DNA of 64,000 nt from CALOFP01 sp942492635 (GTDB taxonomy: Bacteria > UBP6 > UBA1177 > CALOFP01), in NCBI GenBank assembly GCA_942492635.1, contig CALOFP010000003.1:868001-932000 (forward strand), read 5' to 3'. The notes under the pieces are model-generated. The model worked only from the letters and a program-made list of their open reading frames with translations. It searched no databases and was not told where the DNA came from. The first letter of the stretch is position 1. Each line of letters begins with the position of its first letter. This document shows positions 15,550 to 23,825 of this stretch, in pieces. Made by a program: the position numbers and the translations under genes.

Positions 15550-18500
15550 TCATTTGGCCGTCCTGGAAATGTCACCGGTTCCGTAAAAAACCCAGACTTC
15601 CCTCTTTTTCGCTTTATTTCCATTGTTTTCACGCTCTTTCATCACGGGAACGGCAGATCCGAACACCTTGAGCAACTCCCGGTTTTTCACCTTCTGCTCC
15701 CTCTGCATCGTAAGATCCGTAATATCGAATACTCTCATCGCACTTTTCGGTCCTCCATCCTTGATCTGAGAATAAAAAAGAGATCCCATGAGGTCAACGT
15801 AGTAAAATCCGTTCGAATCAACAGGATTTCCCTGCTCGTCTACAGGATATTCGAGAGGAGACTTGTCGTACTTTGTCTTGGCATCCGTATTGAATGGGTG
15901 AATGTCTCCCGTTACCGGATAGGCTGCTCCCTCCTTGGATTTGATGCCTGTCAGCGCCGATTCTTCCGGAACGGTCGATCCGATCATCCCCCAGTAAACA
16001 GCCGAAGGGAATCCGTGATATTGAAACGGGTCCTGGTCGTTCCTGTCGAAAAAGGGATCGTAGCCAACTGGAGCCACGATGTATGAATCCGTGCCGTTCC
16101 TATGCAGTCTCGGGTTTCCCCATGCCTGACCGAAACCATCCCGCCATCTGACCACTTCTGCACCTTCGATACTCTCCTGCCAGAGATTCCCGGTTTTTAT
16201 GAAGCTGTACCCCTTGCCTCCCCGTCTGTAACCGAGAGAAACAAAGTCGGCTTCCCCATTCTTTATGCGGCATGGAGTCAGATCGACGCCATAGAGTTCA
16301 ACCTTGTTTGACGATACGGCGAAACTGCCCCTCAGGTGTCTCCGGTAGATCTCCTCTGATGGAATGAGCGACATCACCTCGTTTCCGCTTTCCCTGTCGA
16401 AAATGTGTAAAAATCCGTCGTTCCCTCCTACCGCTATGTATTTGCGCTCCCCTTTGTCGAGAAGCATCGGGGAACTGTGCCAGAAATCACCCAGCGGATT
16501 GTCCCTTACCTTCCGCTGCCCCCCCTTTTCATATTCGTAGCCGTTTACCCAGTTATCAAGCCTTTCATCCACTCCGGAAGGTGGCCACTTCCTGATCTTT
16601 TCTCCCGCCTTCTCCAGGTAGTAGATTTTACGAATGCCCGATCCCCCTCCGGTTTTCAAGGCACCTTTCAACTTGGCGTTGGCACCGGTTTTGAAACCCT
16701 CTTCGACAACGGACACATTCTCCCTTGTGTAGTACAGACCCGAAAAAAGTTCCTTCCTTCCCTCCGTGTTGGGAATAAGGTTTCCCTTGCCGTCGGAGTT
16801 CTTTTTAAACATACATTCACCCTCCTCCCCTTCATTCTGGAGGCACACCTTGTTTATGGTTCCCCACCAGTGTCCCGGAGAACGCGGCGCAAACATTGAG
16901 AGATAGGCCTCGTTTCCGAACCTGTCCTCATTCTGGGAAACTGCCGGAGCGGCGGAGATGGAGGGGCTGGAGTCCATCGCAGCGGAAACCACCTGCTTTA
17001 CCGCCATCTTGAGTGAATCTGGATTCGAAACAGAATAATACTGACCTCTCCTTCCATGTGGATCATCGGAGGAAACCTCGGTCAGTCGCTTGAGCCTCTG
17101 CACGTCGTAACCGAAGGATATGGCGTCAACTATTATACTTTCTCCTCGGTTGACCCCATCCTCGGGTTTGGATGGATCATCACCGTCGTGACCTTCCCTG
17201 TAGAGCTTACCCCTGCCGTAAAACAAGGAGGGACCGTAAAGAAACTCCGACACCGACTCCATTCTGTTTTCGGAGCTGTAGTTGTAGGGACTATCCGTTC
17301 CCGGCCAGAGCCAGGTATCCTTGGGATCGGAATAACGCTTCTGATGCCCCATGTACTCCCTGGGAAGATCCCACGTAGGATAACCATCCGAAATAATTAC
17401 GACGTGATTGTCCCTACAGGTCCAGAGTCTATCCTGATTTCGAAAGTAGTAGTCCCACGATTTGAGAAGTCCCTCACCTGTGGGTGTTCCTCCTTCGGCA
17501 AAAAAGGAAAAGATGGCGTTGAACTGCTCAACGTAATTTGCTCCCAGGTCGGATCTGAATGTTCCGTGGCTCACATAACTGCTTGAATCCTTGCCTGTCG
17601 ATACGGGATAGAATCCCACAGCCCATGGAAGTTTCTCCTCCTCGAACGATTTCTCACTTATCAGATCCGTGAGGGCATACTCGACCGCGTCGAGGCGCCG
17701 GTTCATTCTCCTGTGCGGTTCATGCCGCAGCATTACGAAGTCCCCCGAGGTGTCGGCCAGGTCGAAAACTTCAAACAGCGCCTGGATGGCGACAACGTTG
17801 CGTGCATGAGGTTCTATAACGATATCGACGGCGTAGTTGTTGGGAATGTAGTAACTTTTTCCCCGGTAGTGCCTGTATGTTTTTATCGGTTTCTCATATT
17901 CGTAAATCTGTTCCTCAGGTATGGACTCCCAAGCCATCGACTCCTGACCCGCAAGTTTGTAGCGATATTTTGTTATCGTTATGCCCTTACCGTTTTTCCT
18001 CTCGTCATAGGCATCCGTAACTACAGTGAACACTATCCGCCCCTCATGGGCATCGCCGCCCCACCAGAAAGGGTCGGTTCCCTCGTATCCCTGGAATCCG
18101 CCTGATTTCTCCCGGCTTATCGATCCCGTTTTTTTGGCTTTCATCTTCCCTAAGACATAACTATCCTTAACTATTTCGGAATTTGCATATTCCTCACTGA
18201 AAGTGCAGGACTTCCAAGCCGGAACCTTCCTGCTGTAGGTGCCCTCCGGCAACAGATAGAGGTTGTAAAAGGGCTGCATATTCTTCCAGTTTCCGGTTGT
18301 CATAAAGACCGGTTCCCTGCTTTTATCGGCGATATAGACGTACCCGGTCCATGCATACCCGGGCTCCATCAGCTCCATCGCCAGCTGCTGGGGTGTAAGT
18401 TTTCTCGGGCACTCTCCCTGCTCGACAACGCCATCGCCGTCGGCATCGTAGGCACACTCATAGAGGGCTTTTCTCGTTGTTGTATCACAACCGTCATATG

Positions 18501-19281
18501 GAGCGCCATTCATTTTGTACGGCAGATACAGTCCGGAAAATGAAACATACGGACAGTAGTCCCATGTCTTCATTCCCGCATACTGGTTGAAAATGACATG
18601 CCCTTCATCATCCGTCGGAATATCTTCATGTTGTGAAGGGTCGGAACAGGGGTATAGATCGTCGCTTTTGCATCTGTACATGGGTGCATGGGAGGATATG
18701 CTCCGGTTGTTCCTCACGCTCTCTATAAGCTTAGGGTCCTCCTTGAGTTTTTTCCTTACATCCTCCATCCAGAGAGGATTGATGATCCACCCCCTGGTGT
18801 AGTTTCTCTCGGAAAAGTACTCATCGTATCCCTGGTACCAGTCCCTGTTCTGCCAATTTATCCGGGGATCCGACGGATCTTTCGCAATCAGATTAACCTC
18901 GTCATACCCCACCTCACGATTTTTGTTGAACATCATATAGACTTTGTTTCTGTGGGTAGTGTTTTTGTGGAAATCAGTATAAAAATATTTTTCCCAGGCA
19001 TCGAAATTCCGGCATTCACTTTCATTGACGGTGTCGGCGGCATAGTGATAGGAGTAACCCAACTGATCCTGAAGACAGTAGTTTCTCTGGGTGCATACAG
19101 CTTTTGCCCACGCCTTGTAATCCAGTTTCCAGTCATAAACGCCGTAATCCATCGATCCTGATGTATCGACCATAAAGAGAAGGTTGGGACTCGGTTTGGA
19201 GTGCTGGTAGAGATCGTGCTCATATCCGGCGGCAAAACCAAACAACTGTAAAAACAGAAAAACAGCTGCAAACTTTTTCAT
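15550..19281 (-). CDS. Exported vWA / PilY1-like protein (cassette 1, second gene)
   Basis: An exported protein of 1243 residues. A signal peptide (MKKFAAVFLFLQLFGFAAG) is followed by a von Willebrand A domain with the MIDAS motif DTSGSMD, the later TPTGEG metal loop and VVIISDGYP. The C-terminal ~400 residues match the PilY1 propeller: FWHSSPMLLDKGERKYIAVGGNDGFLHIFDRESG, ELYGVDLTP, FVSLGYRRGGKGYSF and a final WVFYGTGD. Canonical PilY1 continues beyond that point, while this protein stops eight residues later. PilY1 sits at the type IV pilus tip and controls adhesion and retraction. No pilin genes are nearby. AGGGGGACG precedes ATG 19281, only ten bases after the upstream gene, so this is an operon. 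It is collinear with the protein at 51711. Confidence 0.85.
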   Translation of the reverse strand: MKKFAAVFLFLQLFGFAAGYEHDLYQHSKPSPNLLFMVDTSGSMDYGVYDWKLDYKAWAKAVCTQRNYCLQDQLGYSYHYAADTVNESECRNFDAWEKYFYTDFHKNTTHRNKVYMMFNKNREVGYDEVNLIAKDPSDPRINWQNRDWYQGYDEYFSERNYTRGWIINPLWMEDVRKKLKEDPKLIESVRNNRSISSHAPMYRCKSDDLYPCSDPSQHEDIPTDDEGHVIFNQYAGMKTWDYCPYVSFSGLYLPYKMNGAPYDGCDTTTRKALYECAYDADGDGVVEQGECPRKLTPQQLAMELMEPGYAWTGYVYIADKSREPVFMTTGNWKNMQPFYNLYLLPEGTYSRKVPAWKSCTFSEEYANSEIVKDSYVLGKMKAKKTGSISREKSGGFQGYEGTDPFWWGGDAHEGRIVFTVVTDAYDERKNGKGITITKYRYKLAGQESMAWESIPEEQIYEYEKPIKTYRHYRGKSYYIPNNYAVDIVIEPHARNVVAIQALFEVFDLADTSGDFVMLRHEPHRRMNRRLDAVEYALTDLISEKSFEEEKLPWAVGFYPVSTGKDSSSYVSHGTFRSDLGANYVEQFNAIFSFFAEGGTPTGEGLLKSWDYYFRNQDRLWTCRDNHVVIISDGYPTWDLPREYMGHQKRYSDPKDTWLWPGTDSPYNYSSENRMESVSEFLYGPSLFYGRGKLYREGHDGDDPSKPEDGVNRGESIIVDAISFGYDVQRLKRLTEVSSDDPHGRRGQYYSVSNPDSLKMAVKQVVSAAMDSSPSISAAPAVSQNEDRFGNEAYLSMFAPRSPGHWWGTINKVCLQNEGEEGECMFKKNSDGKGNLIPNTEGRKELFSGLYYTRENVSVVEEGFKTGANAKLKGALKTGGGSGIRKIYYLEKAGEKIRKWPPSGVDERLDNWVNGYEYEKGGQRKVRDNPLGDFWHSSPMLLDKGERKYIAVGGNDGFLHIFDRESGNEVMSLIPSEEIYRRHLRGSFAVSSNKVELYGVDLTPCRIKNGEADFVSLGYRRGGKGYSFIKTGNLWQESIEGAEVVRWRDGFGQAWGNPRLHRNGTDSYIVAPVGYDPFFDRNDQDPFQYHGFPSAVYWGMIGSTVPEESALTGIKSKEGAAYPVTGDIHPFNTDAKTKYDKSPLEYPVDEQGNPVDSNGFYYVDLMGSLFYSQIKDGGPKSAMRVFDITDLTMQREQKVKNRELLKVFGSAVPVMKERENNGNKAKKREVWVFYGTGDISRTAK

Positions 19282-19291
19282 GATCGTCCCC

Positions 19292-19837
19292 CTATTTCGA
19301 TACGGGACCCTGGGCCCCATCCTGATTAACTCTGTACTCTGTCCTTCTCACAAGAAGCTGAGAGTGATCCAAAACAGCAACGGGTTCGGCGATGCCTTTT
19401 TTGACCCTGAAAATAATCGCGAACATATTTCCCCTTTCAAGTATCTGGATTCTGTTCTTGAGGGATCTTTTCCACTTCTCCGTCACAACTCGGAGTTCCC
19501 TTGGTTCCTCTCCAGGATCACGTGAAAGATCAAGACCTTCCGGAAACAGATCGCTCAAGTTTCCTATCCCAGAATCTCTAAATTTTCCCTTATCCACAGA
19601 CGAAACCGGAACACCGGAACCTTTGGATAGAGTGCTGATCAGCATGTGAACAGAACCCTCATCAACATTCAAAGCAACACCGGTAATGGCGAACATGCGG
19701 CTAAGATCGTCCCTTGAATAAGTTCCGCCATCACCAACCTTTTTTAAATAATTATGAATTGCTGTTTCAGGGATAACCATACCGGCATTTAAAAAATGAA
19801 AAGCAAATAAAAATGCGATAATCAAAATCCTTTTCAT
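19292..19837 (-). CDS. Small exported protein (cassette 1, first gene)
   Basis: A 181-residue protein with signal peptide MKRILIIAFLFAFHFLNA. I know no family for it. By eye it resembles the first gene of cassette 2: MFAITGVALNVDEG aligns with MFLLRGTVSTVDRS, and MFAIIFRVKKGIAEPVAVL aligns with YTVIFKTVNGEPEPVLI, both followed by a Leu-rich stretch. This, and the identical position ten or eleven bases before the vWA gene, suggests a periplasmic or extracellular partner or assembly factor of the PilY1-like protein. AAGGAG precedes the ATG. A near-perfect palindrome lies about 105 bases upstream (19942-19963). Confidence 0.72.
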   Translation of the reverse strand: MKRILIIAFLFAFHFLNAGMVIPETAIHNYLKKVGDGGTYSRDDLSRMFAITGVALNVDEGSVHMLISTLSKGSGVPVSSVDKGKFRDSGIGNLSDLFPEGLDLSRDPGEEPRELRVVTEKWKRSLKNRIQILERGNMFAIIFRVKKGIAEPVAVLDHSQLLVRRTEYRVNQDGAQGPVSK

Positions 19838-20572
19838 CTAATTCTCCTTACTTTATTCGATTGTTTCATAACGATATTGCAATCACCGGACAAATCTTTC
19901 GACCGCGCTTATAAGGATGAACAAAAAAAGTGCTTTTTTTAGTTCTAACTTATAAGTTCGAACGTTTTTTTGCTTTATTTTCGAGAACTTTTCATTTCTA
20001 CAACACCATCAACTTCATCTATCCATTGTTTTATCTAATCCAGGTTACATGCAGACAACCCGGCAAAGAGCACAAAACATGAAACCGTTTGATCGCACTT
20101 TTCCCGTTTTTCTAACTCGGATTTCAATCGTTTAAAGAGACAGAGACCCATCAACTTTGGCTATCGCGGAGATCTCTGAAAACAGTCAGACTCATAACGG
20201 CCCCAAGATGGATAATTTGAAATACCCAAACCACGATCCCTCCCCTCTAACGGACGAAAGTTATTGTGGTGTTCTGCATGTTATCGAAGCTATCTTACAA
20301 TGAAAGAGCTGCGAATTCTGAGGAGTGTAGTAAAATGAGGAAGCCATTGACTCGAACAAAATAGTTGACCTTTGAGTAGAAAGGATTACATTTTTCTGTA
20401 AAAATGAGGGGAAACAGCAACATTGCACCGTCGAAACATATGAGATATTCGCCAGTCACTGAAAACAGTGTTGGGCCCTTTTCCGAGCCCCCCGGCTTTT
20501 CGCATAGAAAATCTTTCGCCGCTGAACGCCCCGGGCTCCATCCAGCCAATTCAACCACATGAGGACATATTT
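19838..20572. other. 735-bp intergenic region between cassette 1 and yehS
   Basis: No convincing gene. The cassette-proximal part holds an A7-G-T-G-C-T7 tract (19923-19940) next to the palindrome at 19942-19963. A minus-strand frame at 20295-20558 has no ribosome site or recognisable sequence. The rest shows nothing I can assign. Confidence 0.5.
19942..19963. promoter_or_regulatory. Operator-like palindrome upstream of secreted cassette 1
   Basis: A 12-bp perfect palindrome AACTTATAAGTT (19947-19958) is flanked by GTTC and GAAC, giving a 22-bp near-perfect palindrome with one mismatched pair. It is 105 bases upstream of the first cassette gene. Its use by a regulator is an inference. Confidence 0.4.
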
Positions 20573-21037
20573 ATGAACAACAACGACATTTTACGAAGAA
20601 TCCGCTACACTTTTGATCTGAGCGATTCGAAGATGATTACTATTTTCGGCAATGCCGAATATGAGGTTACCAGAGCCCAGATCAGCGACTGGCTGAAAAA
20701 GGATGAAGATCCTGAATTCAAATCTCTACCCGACCCCCTTCTCGCCGTTTTTCTAAACGGTTTCATTATCGAAAAAAGAGGAAGAAAAGAGGGTCCTCTT
20801 CCTGAACCGGAGAAAAGACTCAACAACAACACCATTCTGAGAAAATTGAAGATCGCTCTGGATCTTAAAAACGAAGATGTGCTGGATATCATGGCTATGG
20901 CGGATTTGCCGATCAGCAAACATGAACTCAGCGCATTCTTTCGAAGACCTGATCACAAACACTACAGGCTCTGTAAGGATCAGATGCTCAGAAATTTTCT
21001 ACTCGGTATGCAGTTGAAGTACCGGGAGTATGCATAA
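20573..21037 (+). CDS. yehS: DUF1456 protein YehS
   Basis: A 154-residue cytoplasmic protein with the two DUF1456 repeats: NNDILRRIRYTFDLSDSKMI..ISDWLKK and NNTILRKLKIALDLKNEDVL..HELSAFFRR. FLNGFIIEKRG, PEKRLNNN, PDHKHYRLCKDQMLRNFL and an overall length near 155 match E. coli YehS closely. Its function is unknown. I start at 20573 because the conserved family begins at MNNNDI and GAGG lies upstream. A longer frame from 20468 would add an unrelated N-terminus. It is a single gene. Confidence 0.9.
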   Translation: MNNNDILRRIRYTFDLSDSKMITIFGNAEYEVTRAQISDWLKKDEDPEFKSLPDPLLAVFLNGFIIEKRGRKEGPLPEPEKRLNNNTILRKLKIALDLKNEDVLDIMAMADLPISKHELSAFFRRPDHKHYRLCKDQMLRNFLLGMQLKYREYA

Positions 21038-21286
21038 CCAAAGGTATCTCCTGAGGACAAACAGCCTGCTCCTGAATATATTTTCTTGATGCCTTAAGCT
21101 TTCTGCAATTTTCAGCTCCTTTCGAAAGTCGAATCCTGTAGTTCAATTCCGATTTCAAAATACAAGCTGCCATGAGCATTGATTTTTGTCCGATTAAGAA
21201 ATTTCCTTGAGCATTCTTTTCATTTCAGGCACGCTTCGCTTTGCCCATCCTGCCTTTAACCGATATGGAAAAATAGATAGAGCTGG

Positions 21287-21856
21287 TTACTTGCCGAGAA
21301 TGGCGTTTCTGAGATCCTTGTCCGCCGGATTGTCACCCAGCCATATGCCGAACAGAGCTTTCTTGAAATCCAGACCTTCGATGATTCCTCTATACTTTTT
21401 ATTAACGTTTACGACTGTACCTACTCCGGGAATGTACACAAATGTTGCTCCGTTGCCCTTTTTCGGCTTTCCCTCGAAGTAGGAGAGGAAGGTCTTTATC
21501 CGACCGTCCAACTTCTTCAAAACCTTCTCATCCCTTCCCGTCGAATATCGGAACCCTTTGGAAAGGGCACTCATTAGATCCCTTTCCTTGATGCCGCCGT
21601 ATACAATATGAAATGTCATTGACATGGCTTTATCTGAATTTATCAGTTGGTGATTGTCCTTTGTTGGGTGCTGAGTATAGAGAGCTATGGCATAGATTTT
21701 GAAAAAGAACTTCTTGAGAAATCCGACACCGTTCAGTCTGAGCTCCTTCTCTCCTCCCGTGTGGAAGGTATCCGGAAAAGTCATGCCTCCCAGACTCTTC
21801 CCCTGGACTCCCACAGCAAACGTTACTGCTAAAACAAATACGACAAACTTCTTCAT
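21287..21856 (-). CDS. Exported chalcone-isomerase-like protein
   Basis: A 189-residue protein with signal peptide MKKFVVFVLAVTFAVGVQG. The mature part has the bacterial chalcone isomerase-like pattern: FPDTF..LRLNGVGFLKKFFFKIYAIALYT near the start, a central region SMTFHIVYGGIKERDLMSALSKGF, and a C-terminal GIIEGLDFKKALFGIWLGDNPADKDLRNAILG. In bacteria this fold lies in the periplasm and usually acts as a small-molecule or fatty-acid binder rather than a flavonoid enzyme. GGAGGACAGG precedes the ATG at 21856. It stands alone. Confidence 0.85.
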   Translation of the reverse strand: MKKFVVFVLAVTFAVGVQGKSLGGMTFPDTFHTGGEKELRLNGVGFLKKFFFKIYAIALYTQHPTKDNHQLINSDKAMSMTFHIVYGGIKERDLMSALSKGFRYSTGRDEKVLKKLDGRIKTFLSYFEGKPKKGNGATFVYIPGVGTVVNVNKKYRGIIEGLDFKKALFGIWLGDNPADKDLRNAILGK

Positions 21857-22195
21857 CCTGTCCTCCATCAAACCCTGATTAAAAAATAACAAGGTGCCGA
21901 ATAATTGTCAACAGAAAAACATTACTCGCAGATTAATTTGAACATTTTCAAACTGTTGTCCAAAAAGAATCTTTTATTGATTTCCATCGATGAAGATTGA
22001 TTTACAGACTGTACGCCCCTCCTTTCACCTTGACGTTCCGGCTGAACGCGGGAAACATGCTTTTCTCAACACTGTCAATCTTCCACGTTTAAATACGACA
22101 AAAGATCATAAAGTTGTTTTTTCCAATGCAATATAGTAGGTTGTTGCCGCTTAGTTTGATTATTTTCATTCACCTTTCACAAACGGGGTAACACA
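21857..22195. other. Divergent intergenic region
   Basis: No gene seen between the chalcone-isomerase-like gene and the Ste24-like gene. TATAGT at 22132-22137 could be a -10 for the latter, but no -35 lies at a good distance. Confidence 0.4.
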
Positions 22196-23449
22196 ATGTT
22201 CAAAGTGATTTTTATTTTACTCTACACTGCTAAGGAGATCGTGAAGATCGTGCTTAACAGGATGAACTACACGCACCTGAAAAACCATATCGGCCATATT
22301 CCTCCGGAGCTGGAGAGTTCTATAGATAAACCCAAACTGATGAAAATAGACGGCTACAACTCAGACAAGATGAACTTTTCCCTCTACAGCTCCCTGTACT
22401 CGGCCCTTCTTCTGGCCGGATTTCTCTTCTCACCGCTATTCGGAGAACTGGCAAGAGTTTGCGAATCACTGCCTCTACCCTTTCAGTTTCGAGGAGTTCT
22501 GTTTTTCATGATTCCAGCAACTATCTTCTCTGTACTGGAAATCCCATTCGATTACTACAGCCATTTCGTAATCGAACAGAAACACGGATTCAACCGCTAC
22601 ACAGTACCAGCCTGGATAATCGACAACCTGAAATCATTCGTTCTCACCACAATATTCTCCCTCGTTCTTATTTCGGCACTTCTCACAATTACCGGAGAGG
22701 AGGTGAACCTCTCTGTTACAACCGTATTTATGCTCTGGTCCGCACTTGTTCTCTTCGCCGTCATCATCATCGTACTGACACCGACACTCATAATGCCTCT
22801 TTTCTACAAACTCAAACCCATTGAAGACCAGGATCTTAAAAATAGGATCGACGAAGCCGTAAAGAAATCCGGCTTTCAGATCAAAAGAATCTTTCAGGCA
22901 GATGAAAGCAAAAAATCATCCCATGCCAATGCCAGTTTTTCCGGCATTGGAAAAGCAAAGACCGTAGTCATCTTCGATACGCTCATAGACAACTACTCAA
23001 ATTCGGAGATTACGGCTGTGCTGGCCCACGAAATCGGTCACGGCAAGAAAGGTCATATAAGAAAGATGATGGTGTTCTCCTTCGTTCTCATCCTTATTTT
23101 TCTTCTTTTTGCATCCCAACTTCTATCGTCGGATCACCTCTACAGTTCCATGGGCTTTCCCAAGGTTCTCTATGCCGCACTTTTCGCGGCGCAGATTTTC
23201 TTCGAAACCGCTCTGTTTTTCCTAAAACCCCTTTTCAACCTGCTTTCAAGGAAAAACGAATACGAGGCCGACAGATACGCTGTCGAACTTACGGGAGAAC
23301 ATGAGGGAATGATAAATTTTCTGAGAAAAATTTCCGCAAACGAACTTTCCAACATCAACCCCCATCCTTTCTATGAAAAGTTCTACTACAGTCATCCTTC
23401 TGTTGTGAAAAGAATAGATGCCATAAAAAAATTGATTTCTTCATCATAA
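22196..23449 (+). CDS. M48 family Ste24-type membrane metalloprotease
   Basis: An integral-membrane zinc protease of 417 residues. Several hydrophobic segments lie at about 62-82, 98-120, 147-165, 173-205, 290-310 and 320-345. The zinc helix is LAHEIGHGKKGH (H278, E279, H282), with the third ligand in KNEYEADRYAVEL. The N-terminal FVIEQKHGFNRYT and LEIPFDYY segments are typical of the Ste24/CAAX-protease branch rather than HtpX. Bacterial members are thought to act in membrane protein quality control. The ribosome site is weak (GGGG). Catalytic residues are intact. Confidence 0.88.
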   Translation: MFKVIFILLYTAKEIVKIVLNRMNYTHLKNHIGHIPPELESSIDKPKLMKIDGYNSDKMNFSLYSSLYSALLLAGFLFSPLFGELARVCESLPLPFQFRGVLFFMIPATIFSVLEIPFDYYSHFVIEQKHGFNRYTVPAWIIDNLKSFVLTTIFSLVLISALLTITGEEVNLSVTTVFMLWSALVLFAVIIIVLTPTLIMPLFYKLKPIEDQDLKNRIDEAVKKSGFQIKRIFQADESKKSSHANASFSGIGKAKTVVIFDTLIDNYSNSEITAVLAHEIGHGKKGHIRKMMVFSFVLILIFLLFASQLLSSDHLYSSMGFPKVLYAALFAAQIFFETALFFLKPLFNLLSRKNEYEADRYAVELTGEHEGMINFLRKISANELSNINPHPFYEKFYYSHPSVVKRIDAIKKLISSS

Positions 23450-23698
23450 TTTCCCCGAAGATGCCTTCTGCATCCATTCCTGTAAATCATCCGTCACACA
23501 ACATAGAGAACTCCTGCCGCAGATTTATGAATCACCCGATTTTTGCATCAACCACCACAAAATGTAGTGTGCGATGAAAAAAAATGTTGTCCGAAAAGCA
23601 GTTCCGTGAAGTGTAAATTCGTTACCAAATCGTTAAAAAACCCAGAAATCACAAAGAGCTGGAGGAATCAATACCTTTTGTACACGTTTAGGGGCAGT
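23450..23698. other. Intergenic region upstream of nrdD control region
   Basis: No gene supported. A short plus-strand frame from 23543 runs through the NrdR boxes and promoter and is therefore not credible. Confidence 0.5.
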
Positions 23699-23745
23699 GC
23701 ACCATATGTAGTATCTTTTTCAGATCTTAACACCATATATGGTAT
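23699..23745 (+). promoter_or_regulatory. Tandem NrdR boxes upstream of nrdD
   Basis: Two related 16-mers, one with core ACCATATGTAGT (23701-23712) and one with perfect palindromic core ACCATATATGGT (23732-23743), lie exactly 31 bases apart. This paired A/T-rich palindrome with three-turn spacing is the known arrangement of NrdR repressor sites before ribonucleotide reductase genes. They end five bases before the -35. Confidence 0.8.
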
Positions 23746-23750
23746 TTTTC

Positions 23751-23779
23751 TTGACTTCCCTGAATCAGCTGGCTATACT
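23751..23779 (+). promoter_or_regulatory. Sigma70-type promoter of nrdD
   Basis: TTGACT (23751-23756), a 17-base spacer, and TATACT (23774-23779). The spacing is ideal and the start of nrdD is 46 bases further on. It is directly next to the NrdR boxes, which fits repression by NrdR. Confidence 0.85.
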
Positions 23780-23825
23780 CACGATCGACGGTTTTTACAA
23801 CAACTACTTTAGATAGGAGTGAGCA

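Noticed and set aside
15538..15553. Frameshift splitting a single PilY1 gene in cassette 1
   Set aside because: The second gene has its own ribosome site, signal peptide and Cys-rich domain, and cassette 2 is split at the same place, so the split is genuine rather than a sequencing error.
23543..23812. 89-codon plus-strand frame
   Set aside because: It crosses the NrdR boxes and nrdD promoter and has no recognisable sequence.
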